From Humulus lupulus (taxonomy: Eukaryota > Streptophyta > Magnoliopsida > Rosales > Cannabaceae): DNA of 64,000 bases. Positions within the stretch are counted from its first letter, which is position 1. Each line of letters starts with the position of its first letter. Positions 24,338-36,284 of this stretch are shown piece by piece. The stretch lies in the NCBI RefSeq assembly GCF_963169125.1, contig NC_084801.1:115037061-115101060 (forward strand). The letters are read 5' to 3'. The notes beneath the pieces are model-generated. The model was given only the letters and a program-made list of their open reading frames with translations. It was not told the DNA's origin and did no database searches. Position numbers and translations under genes: made by a program.

Positions 24338-26678
24338 GAAATCGCCAGCAAAGATTAAGGATGTTCAAAGTTTGACCGGAAGAATTGCCGCTCTCAGTAG
24401 ATTTATTTCGAAATCAACAGACAAGTTTGTTCCATTTTTTAATCTACTTAGAGGCAACAAAAAATTTGAATAGACGGAGGAGTGCGAGCAGGCTTTCCAA
24501 GCATTAAAGACTCACATGGCGCAACCACCCATTCTATCAAAGTCGGTCGATGAGGAATATTTGTTTGTCTACTTGGCGATTACAGAATATACTGCTAGTG
24601 CTATCTTAGTAAGGGAAGAAGAAGGCGTGTAGAAGGTTGTTTATTATGTAAGCAAGAGGCTAATTGGAATGGAATTGCGATATCCACCAATTGAAAAGTT
24701 AGCCTATTGCTTAATTTTGGCCTCTAGGAAGCTACGACCTTACTTTCAAGCTCACCCAATCACGGTTTTGACCGACCAGCCTCTACGGCAAGTTATGCAA
24801 AAGCCAGAGGCCGCGGGTAGATTGTTGAAGTGGGCAGTTCGATATCACTTACTTGCCGCGAGTAGCGATAAAATGGCAAGCCCTGGATGACTTTATTGCA
24901 GAGTTCATTGAACTTACAGATAGCGAGCAGACCAAAGAGCCTGACCTCAAAACCAACCTCCCTCATGGAAGTTATTTACAGACGACTCTTCCAATGAGTA
25001 TCATACAGGGGCGGGGGTGATCCTGATTACGCCTGAAGGGCATTGATTTCACTGTGCAATCATGTTTGACTTCACTGCTTCCAACAACAAGGCTGAGTAT
25101 GAAGCGTTGCTCGCTGGGTTACGATTAGCCAGGGACATGAATATAAAAGTACTTGACATCTACAGTGACTCTCAACTGGTGGTGAATCAAGTCATGGGAG
25201 AGTACCAGGCCCGAGGTTTAAAGATGGTTGCCTATTGAAACAAAACAAAGGATCTATTAGCGCAGTTTGACAAGTACACCTTTCAGTAAGTACCTCGCGA
25301 CCAGAATTCAAGCGTCGATGCTTTGGCCAAGTTAGCAAGTGCGAAGGATGCTGATACTCTGAACATAGTGCCAGTTGAACGACTATCTGTGCCAAGCATC
25401 CAAGCAGAGGAGACCACTCTGGTGATCCAGGTGGCGGATACATGGATGACACCATACGTAGAGTATCTAACACAAGGTGTGTTACCAACGGACATAAACA
25501 AAGCTAGAACCCTTCAGCGACAGACTACTAGGTATATCTTGGTCGATGGAATCTTGTACCGAAGGGGATACTCAATGCCACTCCTCAGGTGTATTTCAAA
25601 AGAGAAGGCCAAAGAATTGCTGAAAGAGGTACATGAAGGCTTTTGCTGGGACCACGCCGGGGGGCAAAGCTTGTCGAAAAAGATCCTGAGGCAAGAGTAT
25701 TTCTGGCCAACAATGAATGAAGACTCAATGGAATTTGTACGGAGGTGCGACAAGTGCCAGAGGTTCTCAAAAATCCCGCGAGCAGCCCCTAATGAACTGA
25801 AACAGATGCAAAGTCCGTGGCCATTTGCAGTATGGGGTATAGATTTAATTGGATCTCTGCCCACATGAAATGGCGGCATCAAGTATGTTGTGGTTGCCGT
25901 CGATTACTTCACTAAATGGGCTGAAGCTGAGCCACTCGCGACTATAATGACCAAGAAGGTGCTGGATCTTATGGTTAAAAGCATCGTTTGTCGCTATGGA
26001 TTGCCAAAGAAAATCGTCTCAGATAACGACACGCAGTTTGATAGTGATTTATTCACGGACTTTTGCGAACAGCATGGGATTATCAAGAGCTTTTCTTCAG
26101 CCGCTCATCCCCAAGCAAATGGACAAGTCAAAGCAGTCAATAAAACGCTAAAGAATACCCTGAAGAAACGACTGGAAGAAGCTAAGGGGGCATGGCCAGA
26201 GCAATTGCCTGAAGTCCTTTGGTCGTACAGAACCTCCCACCGAACAGCAATAGGCCATACTCCATTTTCTTTGGCTTATGGGTATGAGGCTATGTTGCCT
26301 GTTGAGTTAGATCCACCCTTGCATCGTAGAATAACGTACAATCAAGGCTCTAACAGCCAACTATTGATGGAATCCCTGGACTTGATCGATGAGAAACATG
26401 AGCAAGCCCAACTTCGAGTAGCTGCATATCAACAAAAAGTCACCTGGTATTTCAACTCTAAAATACGTGAAAGAAAATTCAACATCGGAGATTTAGTACT
26501 TAGAAGATTTTTCCTAAATACTCGCGACCAGGCTGCTGGAGTACTTGGACCTAATTGGGAAGGATCTTACTAGATTGAAGAAGTCCTTCATCCAAGCACC
26601 TATAAACTTGCTCGCTTAAACGAAGATCTCATTCCTTGCTATTGGAATGGAGAACACCTGCGCAAGTACTATCAATAA

Positions 26679-27388
26679 AAAATTCTTCTTAAAGGATTGG
26701 CTTGTATTAATTTTTCTTTTTACAAGTTATGAAAAAGGGTTGGTCACTTTATATGACTAATCATTTATAAGTGTAAGATCTTATTGATCGCTCGTACAGA
26801 CACGTTTTGTCCATTTATTACGAGAAATATAAGGGACTGTGCGCAACCAGTCACTCTTGCCTATTTATTACAAGTATTTGCTCATTACGTGTGTTGTTTT
26901 GCTGTATTATCATTTTAATTCCTTTATTTCGAGTAGTAATGTTCGAACAGGTTCTAGTCAAGGCAAGTGACTAAGGACCTAAAGCTCCTCAATCACTTGG
27001 GGGGCATATAAGGCATCTAGTAAGCAAAGCATATCGAAAGATATGTAAACACATGAGCAAAATAAGTGAAAGCATGCTAAGGTACTTAGAGTATTTTTCG
27101 AAATTTTGTATTTTGTTAAATCAATCCAAAGTACTATGCTAAGTTCGGTCATGCGAACAAAGATTATAATAAAATGTAGGTATTATAATATCAAAAAGAA
27201 ACCTTTTACACCGCGAGCAGTGATGCTCGGATGTAATTGTTAGACTAAAAGAAAAAAGCTGCCCATGCAGCAATAAAAGTTAAAACATAAATAAAATTGT
27301 TTTTACATCATGACCTGTAGGCCATGTAATTCAAAAGTAAAGAAAAAAGATAGAATCATGAGGTTGTCGGAGGGTCTTGTGGCGATTT
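26679..27388. other. E1 spacer between pol and antisense aORF
   Basis: AT-rich untranslated spacer. It holds the internal polypurine tract at 26993-27012 and no gene. Polyadenylation signals for both converging transcripts would be expected here, but none stands out. Confidence 0.5.
26993..27012 (+). other. Internal polypurine-tract-like site of E1
   Basis: TCACTTGGGGGGCATATA closely resembles the terminal tract ACTTGGGGGGAAAA at 43527-43540, yet lies about 315 bp after the end of pol and before the aORF. Equivalent sites occur in E2 and E3. Confidence 0.6.
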
Positions 27389-29964
27389 CTACTGCTGCTG
27401 CTGGTCGACTGCATCCCCAGCCTCTTCTCGAGCGCCTTTGATACCGGTCGCTAAAGAAATTTCTAGAGACCTTGGAATTGTTTCCTCTTCCAGACGAGCA
27501 ACGCACCTAGCCAAATACACCTCCCTGATATGGTCTGGAAGATAGGAGAAGTTAGCATTGGGGTTGTTTTTCCAGAACAAGTAGAAACACTCGAACGACT
27601 CCCCTTCATAGTCTTCAAGATTACGGGCGTTCTGTTCCTCCAGTGTAGAACCTTCCTTGCGGCTTATCTCCAGCTCATCTTGAAGCTTGTGGGCTTCCCG
27701 GTAATTATTGAACGAGACCTCCTTGTACTGCTCCTTGGATGCAGTGATCTTGGCGATACTCGCATCCTTCCTCTTCAACTCCTCTTCGAGAGAAGCGATT
27801 TTGGCCTTAGTCAGCTGCAGCGCCTCGAGGTGTTTTGCCTCAACCTCCTTGAGGGCCTCGGAATGCTTCACCTCGGCCTCATTAAGGGCATCAGAATTCT
27901 TCGCCTCGACTGCCTTCAGCTGCTCGGCATGAGTAGCTTCAGTCGCCTTGAGTTGCTCGGTGTATCGAGCCTCAGCAGTGCTAAGCTGATCGCTAACTCT
28001 CTTTTTGAATTGAGCATTTTGTGTCCTCGAAAACTGCCAGCCAGAAGTAAGGGTAAGCACCCCCTGCGATCAAAAAAAGATACGGCTGTAAATAGGAGCA
28101 AGTTAAAAAGAAAATTCATGAAGTACAATAACGAAAACAACTTACAGCGAGCACTTCGTTCAGTGCGCGGTTGAGGACTTGGTTGACCCCCATAGAGCCA
28201 ATCTCTTGGATTGCCTTTCGGATGCGTCGGTGTTTTGTTATTCTCGACAGCCTGTCTTTGGTTGAGTTGAGCACCACACCCATGAGGTCATCTCCTGAGC
28301 CTCTTCTCGGCGACCAGCCGACTGCTGGACGGTGGATGCTGGAGGCATAGGGTCGACCGGAGCTGGAGGAGGAGTCTATCTGACCGGAGACGGAGGATCT
28401 AGGTTTGTTGGAGTTGGAGGAGTTGCCTCCCTAGCAGGAGCTGGTCGAGGAGTTGCCTCCTTCATTGGAGTAGGCGCAGGAGGGTCGTCTGTTCGAGACT
28501 TCTTCGCAAGGGGATTGCTGCAGCCCTCCCCAGACTGGCGCCTGTGGGACTTTTTCTTGCTTGTCGATTTGGTGTACAAATCAAAGGCACGTTCGGCAGG
28601 CATGTCTTCAAAAAAGAAACAAGCGAACAGTCAGTCAGTATAATAAAAGGAACTTGCTAAGTTTAGGAAACAAGGGTAGAGAAATTTAAAGTATAATACC
28701 CGAGCTATAATTATTGGTCGCTACACTATTGACTTTACTAGTGCTACACTCACTCTCTGGCCTGAAGAAGTCTGAATTTAAAGCAGGAGGGTATTTAAAG
28801 CTGCCATCCCCATCGAAGAGGGGACAGGGAATAGGCAGACTATCTAAAAGCGTAAAATCAGTACCGTTCTCGTCCGACGACTCAATAATAGGCTCTGAGG
28901 CCTTCTTCTTTCCCTTCCCTGGAGGGGCCGGTGCAGCAGCAAGTCGTGGGGCACCAGTTGGTTCGTTGATGGTCACCCCTGTTGCCCTCCTCGAGGGAGG
29001 TTGTGACACATCTTGTTGTTGCTCGGGAACTTCAGTGCCTGTGGCACTCCCCACAGTAGATTCCCTCACATCCTGGTGAGGTGCCAGAAGGCCGACCAGT
29101 CTCAGATTGGCCTCCGTGACCAACTGTTTGACACTTTTTCCTATGTCGGTCATGCTGGCTAGGAGGGCTGATCGGACCTCCATGTCTGGAGTGGGGGTTG
29201 GTCGCAACTAGGGGCCTGAAATACACTAAATTTCTAAGGGAAATGCAGGGAGAATAATAAAAAAAATAATATATACACGACCAGGGGTGTAAAGAATTTA
29301 CCTCCTTGTGTGAAGGCCAAGTTGTTCACGACCATATCGGCAGTCAGAAAGTACTCCAGATGGTACTTCCCCACGTTTGAAATAAAAGTGGTGTCAATCA
29401 GGAAAGTGCGACCCGTTTCCTGGTGGAAAAAATGGAAGAACCCCGTGTTTTCTTTGTTGGGGTTGGATTTTAGGTCGAACAGGTAAACACGGGGACCGGC
29501 CACTTCTTATGACTATAAAGGATATAGAGTGCAGAGAGCATTCTATATCCATTTGGGGTGAATTGAAAAGGAGCGACCCTAAAATAATTGGCCACTCCTT
29601 GGAAAAAAGGATGGAGAGGCAGGATTGCTCCTTCCTCGATGTGGTATCTCGACCAGGCACTATACGCGCCTCCAGGCAGATTCACCCTTTGGTCTCTGGT
29701 GGGTCAGACTTGAGTCACCCCAGGAAGCTCGTATTTATTGATATAATTGACGATCATACTAATCGTTACTCGACTAGGAGGGGCGATATACCATTCGACA
29801 TCCGGTCGAGTGGCACTTCGGAGTTGGGCTTGAGCTTGGATTCCTGGCTCGGGAGTACTCTCAGCTCTACCGCTGGTCGAGGGAATTTCTGCATGTGGAG
29901 CAGGCTGGTGTTCAGAAGGTTTAGATGTTTTCTTTTTCTGGGCAGTGGATTTTACTCTACCCAT
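27389..29964 (-). pseudogene. E1 antisense additional ORF (aORF), broken
   Basis: It lies opposite to gag-pol, between pol and the 3' LTR. The start is taken as the ATG at 29964 (MGRVKSTAQKKK), followed by a basic Ser/Pro-rich head. A conserved block at about 29500-29685 has YSAWSRYHIEEGAILPL and FRVAPFQFTPNGYRML, the signature of the plant 'putative gypsy type transposon' family (Pfam Transposase_28, as I recall it). A low-complexity middle follows (28686-29207), then a long Ala/Glu/Lys coiled coil (27600-28060), then the C-terminal motif WKNNPNANFSYLP with VARLEEE. Intron-like gaps separate the blocks. A stop (TGA) near 29711 breaks it. E2 sits in its 5' flank. Function is unknown. Confidence 0.72.
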
Positions 29965-30750
29965 GACTGAAAGGTTTGAATGAGGTCTGTTAGGTGGAGT
30001 TCGAGAAAAAGGGATGTTCGGAATAAGTAGAGACGACTGTTCTACATCCACGAGCAGTTGAGCGAGCAGATCGTCGTCAATTGGCCTTTCACCCCCCAGG
30101 GTTCTTGCATCAAAATCTGCGAACAGAAAAGGGGAGATGAGAACTTGGAGTCTAAAGACTTGTGCTGAAAGTGAGAATAACGTTGCTCGCATATAAAAGT
30201 TAAGCTTTTATAATACCAGAAACATTCTAGCAAAAACACGAAGTCTCTTATGAGCAGTTTGAGAAACGGATTAAAAATCAGAAGTAAAAAATTTTTCAGA
30301 GAAAAATTTTTCGACTCCGAGAGGGCGGGAAAAACCCAGTTTTTCAACTAGCTTAAAAATCGAATATTTACTTCGATTTTACGCCCTAAATCTACAATCT
30401 CGACTACCAAACTGACTTCTAACCCTATGAAGTGTTATTTCACTACCTTATCACGCATCGATCAACATACCCATTTACCCCAAGATATTTTCGGTCAAGA
30501 ACAGTCAAGAACTCAGATACGAAACGAATAAAAAATGACTTTGCATGGCAACTCAAACAACTGAAAGGTTTGTAAAACTTACTTGGATGAAAGGTAGAGT
30601 ATGAAAACGAAAGCTTTGAGCATCTGAACGGAGATTCCTTAGATTGGCAGCAGGAGCTTTTGGGATTTTCTTGGCTCAAACGGTCGAAGTTCTTCAGGGT
30701 TCTTGAAAAATAGAAGGCAAGAGAAAAGTAAAAAGTAAAAATATGAATTT

Positions 30751-30755
30751 GGGGT
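30751..30755. repeat. Target site duplication GGGGT of E2 (left)
   Basis: Matches 43293-43297, which adjoins the truncated right LTR of E2. Confidence 0.75.
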
Positions 30756-31217
30756 TGTTGACGCGGTTCTTCGCCAACAGGTAATTAAGAAAAGAAGAGA
30801 AAGGGATTAGTGCTTATGTTGAACCGAAATAGATGAATGATCTTGGAAATGAGATGGTGACACAAAATACGTTTTTTAAGTGGTTCAAAGGTTAAAATCC
30901 TTCTACTCCACTAGTCAGTATTATTGCTATATACTGGGTATTCTTTTACATGGTATTTCTTACAATATAGAATCAAACCCTTTGTAACTCCCAGGGTCTC
31001 CATATTTATAGGAGAAGGCACCTGGGAGTTGGTGAGAAGGTCATCCCGTGACCTTCTTACCTATCATGTCAACTCTGTGACATTCATGATTAATTCCTAA
31101 AACCTGACACATAAGTGTGGTCAAATCAATAGGTAAGGGGATAATGGGCCGCATGGCCCAACCCAGTCGTGGGTGTCTGAATACGCACGTTCCTACTGCG
31201 TGTCCGAGAAGTCAGGG

Positions 31218-31246
31218 ATATATCAGACACGTGATGTCTGATATAT
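31218..31246. repeat. 12-bp-arm inverted repeat in E2 LTR
   Basis: Arms ATATATCAGACA and TGTCTGATATAT surround CGTGA. In the other LTR (43082-43110) only the loop differs (CATGA). Confidence 0.9.
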
Positions 31247-31298
31247 GAATGTTTACCTTGCGTGGTTGACTTTACAAAAGGTCACAGCCTCCAACTCT

Positions 31299-31315
31299 AG
31301 CTCGTACCACGAGCT
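31299..31315. repeat. 7-bp-arm inverted repeat in E2 LTR
   Basis: AGCTCGT-ACC-ACGAGCT; unchanged in the other LTR (43163-43179). Confidence 0.85.
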
Positions 31316-31511
31316 GGATGCTTCCCTTGACCTGCGGCCTTCAGAGTCCAGACTCAGTCCTTAAGTAATCTTGCCGAACCCTTAGGTTACCTCGAGCTAA
31401 GGAGGTAGGATCTTACGATGGCAGCTCCGGTCTTGGGGATGTCCACATGGTAATCATGATTAGGCCGTATCTCAGCTCGCTAATCAGCTTGTGGGAAAAT
31501 CAGGGCGTACA

Positions 31512-31530
31512 TCTGCCCCCCAAGCCCCTG
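31512..31530 (-). other. Terminal polypurine tract of E2
   Basis: On the minus strand CAGGGGCTTGGGGGGCAGA directly precedes the TG of the 3' LTR. Confidence 0.8.
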
Positions 31531-31774
31531 CTCGTGGTACACGACATCGTGTAGGGCCACAGTAGGGGCTTTTAGGCTTCCCCATGAACTCTTCATATTC
31601 CACATTCTACGCAGGCGCCGAATACGTGGAACATCGTGGTTGGTGACGGTACGTCTTCCGAGAACCGCATTTAATGGCCTAGCCTATACTCAGCCGTCAT
31701 TTCGTCTTTTGAGTGGAGGGCCTTGGATCCCACATCAGGGCAATCCAACGGCCCTCTTCACGTGGCCCTTCATG

Positions 31775-31784
31775 TATATAAAAG
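31775..31784 (+). promoter_or_regulatory. TATA box of the E2 antisense aORF
   Basis: TATATAAAAG lies about 700 bp before the aORF ATG, with a probable leader intron between. E1 and E3 have TATA boxes in the corresponding place. Confidence 0.6.
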
Positions 31785-32479
31785 GGGTCGCCACTTTACG
31801 CATGGGCTACCCTTCAAAAGAAAAAACCCTCTTCTTCCCGACCGCCATTCCTAACGCTCAAGAAGTTCAGGCGTAAGGGCTCCTTCGAAGCTTTGGAAAC
31901 AACTACTCCGACGAAGCCCCAACCCAGGCGACACCTTCATCCTCTTCTCAACCAAACACTCTGTAAGTCCCCTGACTGTGCATGTTTTGAAATTATTTTT
32001 CATTGTAGCTTAGGTAAATATTTAATGTAGCCGCATGCAAGGGTTTGCTATTTTTTATGGACATGAAGGGTGAAAGCCTTTTAGGTTAGGGTATCTTTGC
32101 AGTAGAGAACCATTTAGGAGCATGGTTTGTAGGATGCACTTTCTGGGGAAATTTTCTGGGTAGGATTTTTGGTATGCTGGTTTAAAGTATTCAGTATTTT
32201 GGGTGCAAAACCGGGTAGCTTAGGGGACACGCTTCACAGGCGGTTTTGCCTTCCTTGCCTACTGAAACTTTCCTTCCAAGGAAAATTCTATCCTGACCCT
32301 CCTGACACACGAATTCCGAGTAATCGGGGATCTGTTGGGAGCACAGGCGCGTGTTCATAGAACCGCGTGGTCTCACTCTCCATGGACTGGGCTTACCTCA
32401 ACTCGTGCAAAGAACACTCCTTTTGATCCTTCCTTATGCGTAGGTCGCCTTTTCTGAAATCTTTTCTTTTGTTCGCTAG

Positions 32480-35176
32480 GCGACCAGATGGCACCGAAGA
32501 AGAATGCTCCAAAGAGGACCGCTGGCAGCTTGGCCTCCCAACAAGACAAAGGAAAGGTGGTGATGGCCGAATCCCCGATCCCCAACTTCGGGCCAGCAGT
32601 GGAACAGGAGTTCGAGGTGGCCCCTGATGCATTCTTTGAGGCGGAGAGGATCGTCTCAAAGATTACTGACCAGACGAGGGTAAACAAAATCTTCCTCTCC
32701 CACAAGATCGAGCTGGGGAGAGAATCCGTGATTGCCCGACCTCCCGTAGAAGGCGAGCGGAGCTGCGCGCCGCTTGACGAGGCATTCGCGGCCTGGAGCG
32801 ACGAACATTTCAAGGTAGGGGCCTTCCTCCCGTTGGACCAGTACTTCGCCGATTTCCTCAACTTCGTGAGGTTGGCCCCATTCCAGCTCCCCCCCAACTC
32901 TTATCATTTGTTGGCGGGGTTAAGATACTTATTCTTGAAACAGGAGTGGGAGGTCCCCACTCCTGCAGACATTTTGTACTTTTTCTGCCTCAAGGCCAGC
33001 CCGGAGTAGCGGGGGCGAGGCGACGGGTTTTACTACTTAACCCGGTTCCCCAACACGGCTGCGGTCATCGAGCTGCCCAGCCACCCCAACGACTTCAAGG
33101 ATCAATTCCTTATGTCGACGGGGTTCCAAAATTGCGAGCTCCACTACTTCAATCGTCCTCGTAAGTGCCTTTCAACCTTAGCTCGTAAGTTAAGTATCGT
33201 TTAGCTTCCCTTTTATCCGTTTTTGACTTAGGACAACTCTGCAGCTATCTTCGCGAGGACAGAGAAATCTGTGACCCTCGGGGCCCAGTACGAGACACTG
33301 GCGGGCTTGCCCCCAGTGAAAAAGACTATCGTCAGCTCGTGACAGACGAGACGATGGTGGCCTGTAAGCTGATTTCCGAAGGCCAGACTCTGAACCTGAG
33401 GAGGCCCCAGGCGCTTCCCCCAGCTCGCGATAAGAGGCCTATCATTGTGGAGGAGGTCGCGGGGGATGAAGATGAGGAGGACGAAGTGCCTCTCATGAGG
33501 AGGAAGTGGGCGTTGGAGGTCACCCAAAGAACGGGCGAGGAGCGGATCCGGTCCGGAGCAGCCGCGGGTCCTTCTGGCCAAGGTAACCCTTACATGTTTA
33601 GGAATTTAGATAGGGCCACTGCCGACCCCCGACTAGCTAGGTGCAATCCCAGATAGCTCGTCCAATGTCATCGAAGTGATCCAGACCTGGATACAACCCT
33701 GCTCCACTGTGTCGACCAGCTCGTGCTGGATTACCAAGATAGTTGCCCTAGGGGTACCGTAGTTGTAGATAACACCCTAGCCTTTAGGTCGATCCTATTC
33801 GAGGAGTATGGGACCAACCTTAGGTCATGGCCATCACTCCGGAGGGGTGCCGTAGCTCTGGGACTTAGGCAATATGTAGAAGAGTCTAGCCCTGAGCCAG
33901 CCTCGGATCCAGAACCCGCGCCAGCTTGAGAAGTAATTGACTTAGATTCTCCCGCAGGAGCTCCGGGGCCGATGGTCATAACCATAGGTTCTTCTTCTAG
34001 CTCGGGGGGTAGGATCCCTCTTAGTATATATATACTTGAATTTCTCTTTTTCCCCCCTTTGTTTTTATTTTTGAATGGCTGCTAACTTGTGTACTGACCA
34101 TATCTTTGTTTTGATAGAAGAGATGTCTCAGCCTGGAGGGAGTCTTCGAGCTGCGTTCGTTAGGGGGAACTCCTCAGCCGGGGCCTCTGGGCCCAAAATG
34201 AAGAAGCTCCGGACTTCAAAGAAAACCGCTGGGACCCCAACCAAGTCTCCTGCAAAGGAGAGAGAGCAGCCCCCAGCCGCCCAGGTCGTGGAAACTGTTC
34301 CTCCTGCTGCAAGGGGGAGCAGCATGCCCCCACCCCCTTCGCGAGCTCCGACCTTCGTCCGGGACACAGGGGCGGAGGCCGGGACTTCGGAAATTGCACC
34401 TTCCGAGGTGCGCATCCCAGTTGACCCCCAGGACCTGGAGAAGATTCCAGAGGCCTTCCGAGGGACAGTGTATGAGTCGGCGAACTACGCCGTTAGCCAC
34501 ATCTACAAGTTCAACGAGAGGGAGCTCAGGGCCATCGAAACTAGGAGCCCGGTGGGCGTGCTGGATTCTTCATTGGGCATGGCCCTAACGGTAAGCTGAA
34601 CCCACCCTTTTATGGTTTTTGATTATCATGCCTTGCCATGTTTTTCCTTTCTCCCTTCTCTTTTTTTCTAAGGCACGTGTCTCTCCGTTTTCGCAGAGCG
34701 CCGTTGCCCTTCACCGGAGCATAGCCAGGACCAAGGTCCAGCTCGAGGAGATGAGGAGCGAGCACTAGGCGGTTGTGGCCACTCACCAGACCTCCTTGCA
34801 GACGGCTAAGGACACCCTGGCGGCTGCGCAGGCCGAGCTGGAAGAGGCCCGTCCCAAGCTATAAGAGCTCGATACCACCAAAGCCGCCTTCGCCGCTTAG
34901 CGGGCAGACCTAGACACTGCGAAGGTTGAGGCCAAGGCCGCCCTAGAGGCTGAGCAGGCAACTTCAGGCACCGCCATGGAGGACATGTTCTACCATTGCT
35001 GGGCCTATAACCAGGACGCCGACTTCTCCTTCTTGGCAGCGGACGTCTGGGAGCCCTTGCTGGAGAAGTTCAAAGCTCGCCTCGAGAAAGAAGCACCTTC
35101 CGAGGCCAGGGAAGTCTCTGGCGCAGCTGAACAGGGTGAAACGGTGACCTCCAAGGGGCCAACTGGTGGAGCCTAG
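32480..35176 (+). pseudogene. E2 antisense additional ORF (aORF), spliced, broken
   Basis: It is transcribed opposite to E2 gag-pol. A leader intron (31963 GTAAGT to TAG 32479) brings exon 32480-33160 next to the leader; the ATG is at 32488 (MAPKKNAPKRTAGSL). Conserved core: FAAWSDEHFKVGAFLPL, FVRLAPFQLPPNSYHLL and ADILYFFCLK. Further GT-AG introns fit at 33161-33231 and 34593-34697. The tail is an Ala/Glu-rich coiled coil (34698-34975) ending in WAYNQDADFSFLAA and ARLEKE before the stop at 35174-35176. Four TAG/TAA codons (33007-33009, 34768, 34862, 34898) all stand where Gln (CAG/CAA) is expected. The domain matches the plant 'putative gypsy type transposon' family; its role is unknown. Confidence 0.75.
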
Positions 35177-35319
35177 GGCCTTTCCATTCTACTCCCACTC
35201 CTTTATTATTCTTATTTTTTGTTGTAACTTTTGCATGAGGTGTTTCCACCTTGAGACAATTAATTTTTATTATAAATTGGTTTACTCTTTTTTGCCTCTA
35301 CGCATTTTAGTTACTATTT
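35177..35319. other. Short AT-rich spacer after E2 aORF
   Basis: T-rich sequence that may hold the aORF polyadenylation signal; nothing else seen. Confidence 0.4.
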
Positions 35320-36150
35320 TGAAAAACTTAGTTCGCATTAATTTTTATCAATATCTCGTGCTCTTTAGGAAGAACAACGATCAATAGATTTAAATTAACT
35401 TCTAAGTTTTATGACCTGGTTATATCCAGGAACTTAATTTGAAAACTTAGTTCGTGTTAATTTTTATCAATATCTCGTGCTCTTTAGGAAGAACAACGAT
35501 CAATAGATTTAAATTAACTTCTAAGTTTTATGACCTAGTTATATCCAGGAACTTAATTTGAAAACTTAGTTCGTGTTAATTTTTATCAATATCTCATGCT
35601 CTTTAGGAAGAACAACGATCAATAGATTTAAATTAACTTCTAAGTTTTATGACCTGGTTATATCCAGGAACTTAATTTGGAAACTTATTTCGTGTTAATT
35701 TTTATCAATATCTCGTGCTCTTTAGGAAGAACAACGATCAATAGATTTAAATTAACTTCTAAGTTTTATGACCTGGTTATATCCAGGAACTTAATTTGAA
35801 AACTTAGTTCGTGTTAATTTTTATCAATATCTCGTGCTCTTTAAGAAGAACAATGATCAATAGATTTAAATCAACTTCTAAGTTTTATGACCTGGTTATA
35901 TCCAGGAACTTAATTTGAAAACTTAGTTCGTGTTAATTTTTATCAATGTCTCGTGCTCTTTAGGAAGAACAATGATCAATAGATTTAAATTAACTTCTAA
36001 GTTTTGAGGCGACCGGGTTAAATCCAAGATAGGACTTAGTTCGCGTTAATCCTTATCAATATCTCGCGTTTTTTAAGAAAAACAACTATCAATCGATATG
36101 AATCAACTTCTAAGTCATTAAGGTGACCTGGTTATATCCAGGTACCATAT
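35320..36150. repeat. Tandem array in E2, period 119 bp, about seven copies
   Basis: Units start at about 35321, 35441, 35560, 35679, 35798, 35917 and 36030. Each has AACTTAGTTCG, TTTATCAATATCTCG, a GAAGAACAA-type stretch, CAATAGATTTAAAT and GACCTGGTTATATCCAGG. The inner five are nearly identical; the outer copies are more diverged. The array lies between the internal polypurine tract and the aORF. Confidence 0.95.
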
Positions 36151-36160
36151 GCCCCCCAAG
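36145..36160 (-). other. Internal polypurine-tract-like site of E2
   Basis: On the minus strand CTTGGGGGGCATATGG sits about 125 bp after the end of pol. Its core CTTGGGGGGCA is identical to that of the terminal tract at 31512-31530. Confidence 0.65.
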
Positions 36161-36284
36161 TAACTGGGAAAGGGTCTTTCGTGGTTACTTTAGATTACAC
36201 TTAAAAACATGTACAAATATAAATGAAAAGTTAATTCTCATTGCTTAATACATAAAAAATGGCCTTTTAGGCCTTACAAGCGAA

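Larger units (their letters stand above)
18525..26678 (+). pseudogene. E1 gag-pol (broken; interrupted by a solo LTR)
   Basis: Gag starts at ATG 18525 with a Pro/Gln-rich and charged coiled-coil N-terminus. The capsid-like region lies at about 19710-20130 and a CCHC-like stretch near 20500-20540. Protease has VLVDTGSSVNIL at about 20947. RT spans about 21790-22360, with YVDDML at 22158-22175. A solo LTR splits RT from the first RNase H (24360-24890). A second RNase H follows at about 24950-25330 (KAEYEAL, SDSQLVVNQV, SSVDALAKL). Integrase follows to 26678, with the zinc-binding part at 25630-25790 and the core, FTKWAEAEP, near 25900. Two RNase H domains are a Tat-clade feature. Stops at about 18706, 18930, 19293, 20419, 21421, 21855 and 26571 and several frameshifts disable it; many are TAG where related copies have Gln. 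Confidence 0.88.
30756..31511 (-). repeat. E2 3' LTR
   Basis: On the minus strand it starts TGTACGCCC directly after the tract GGGGCTTGGGGGGCAGA and ends ...GTCAACA. CTATAAATATGG on the minus strand (about 31003-31014) is the likely TATA box. Inverted repeats are at 31218-31246 and 31299-31315. Confidence 0.92.

Noticed and set aside
27530..28174. 214-codon Leu-rich open frame on the + strand
   Set aside because: It is the complement of the aORF coiled coil on the minus strand; Glu/Lys/Ala heptads read as Leu/Phe/Ser on the other strand.
35320..36150. CRISPR-like array
   Set aside because: Units are contiguous 119-bp tandem copies with no unique spacers, in a plant retrotransposon.
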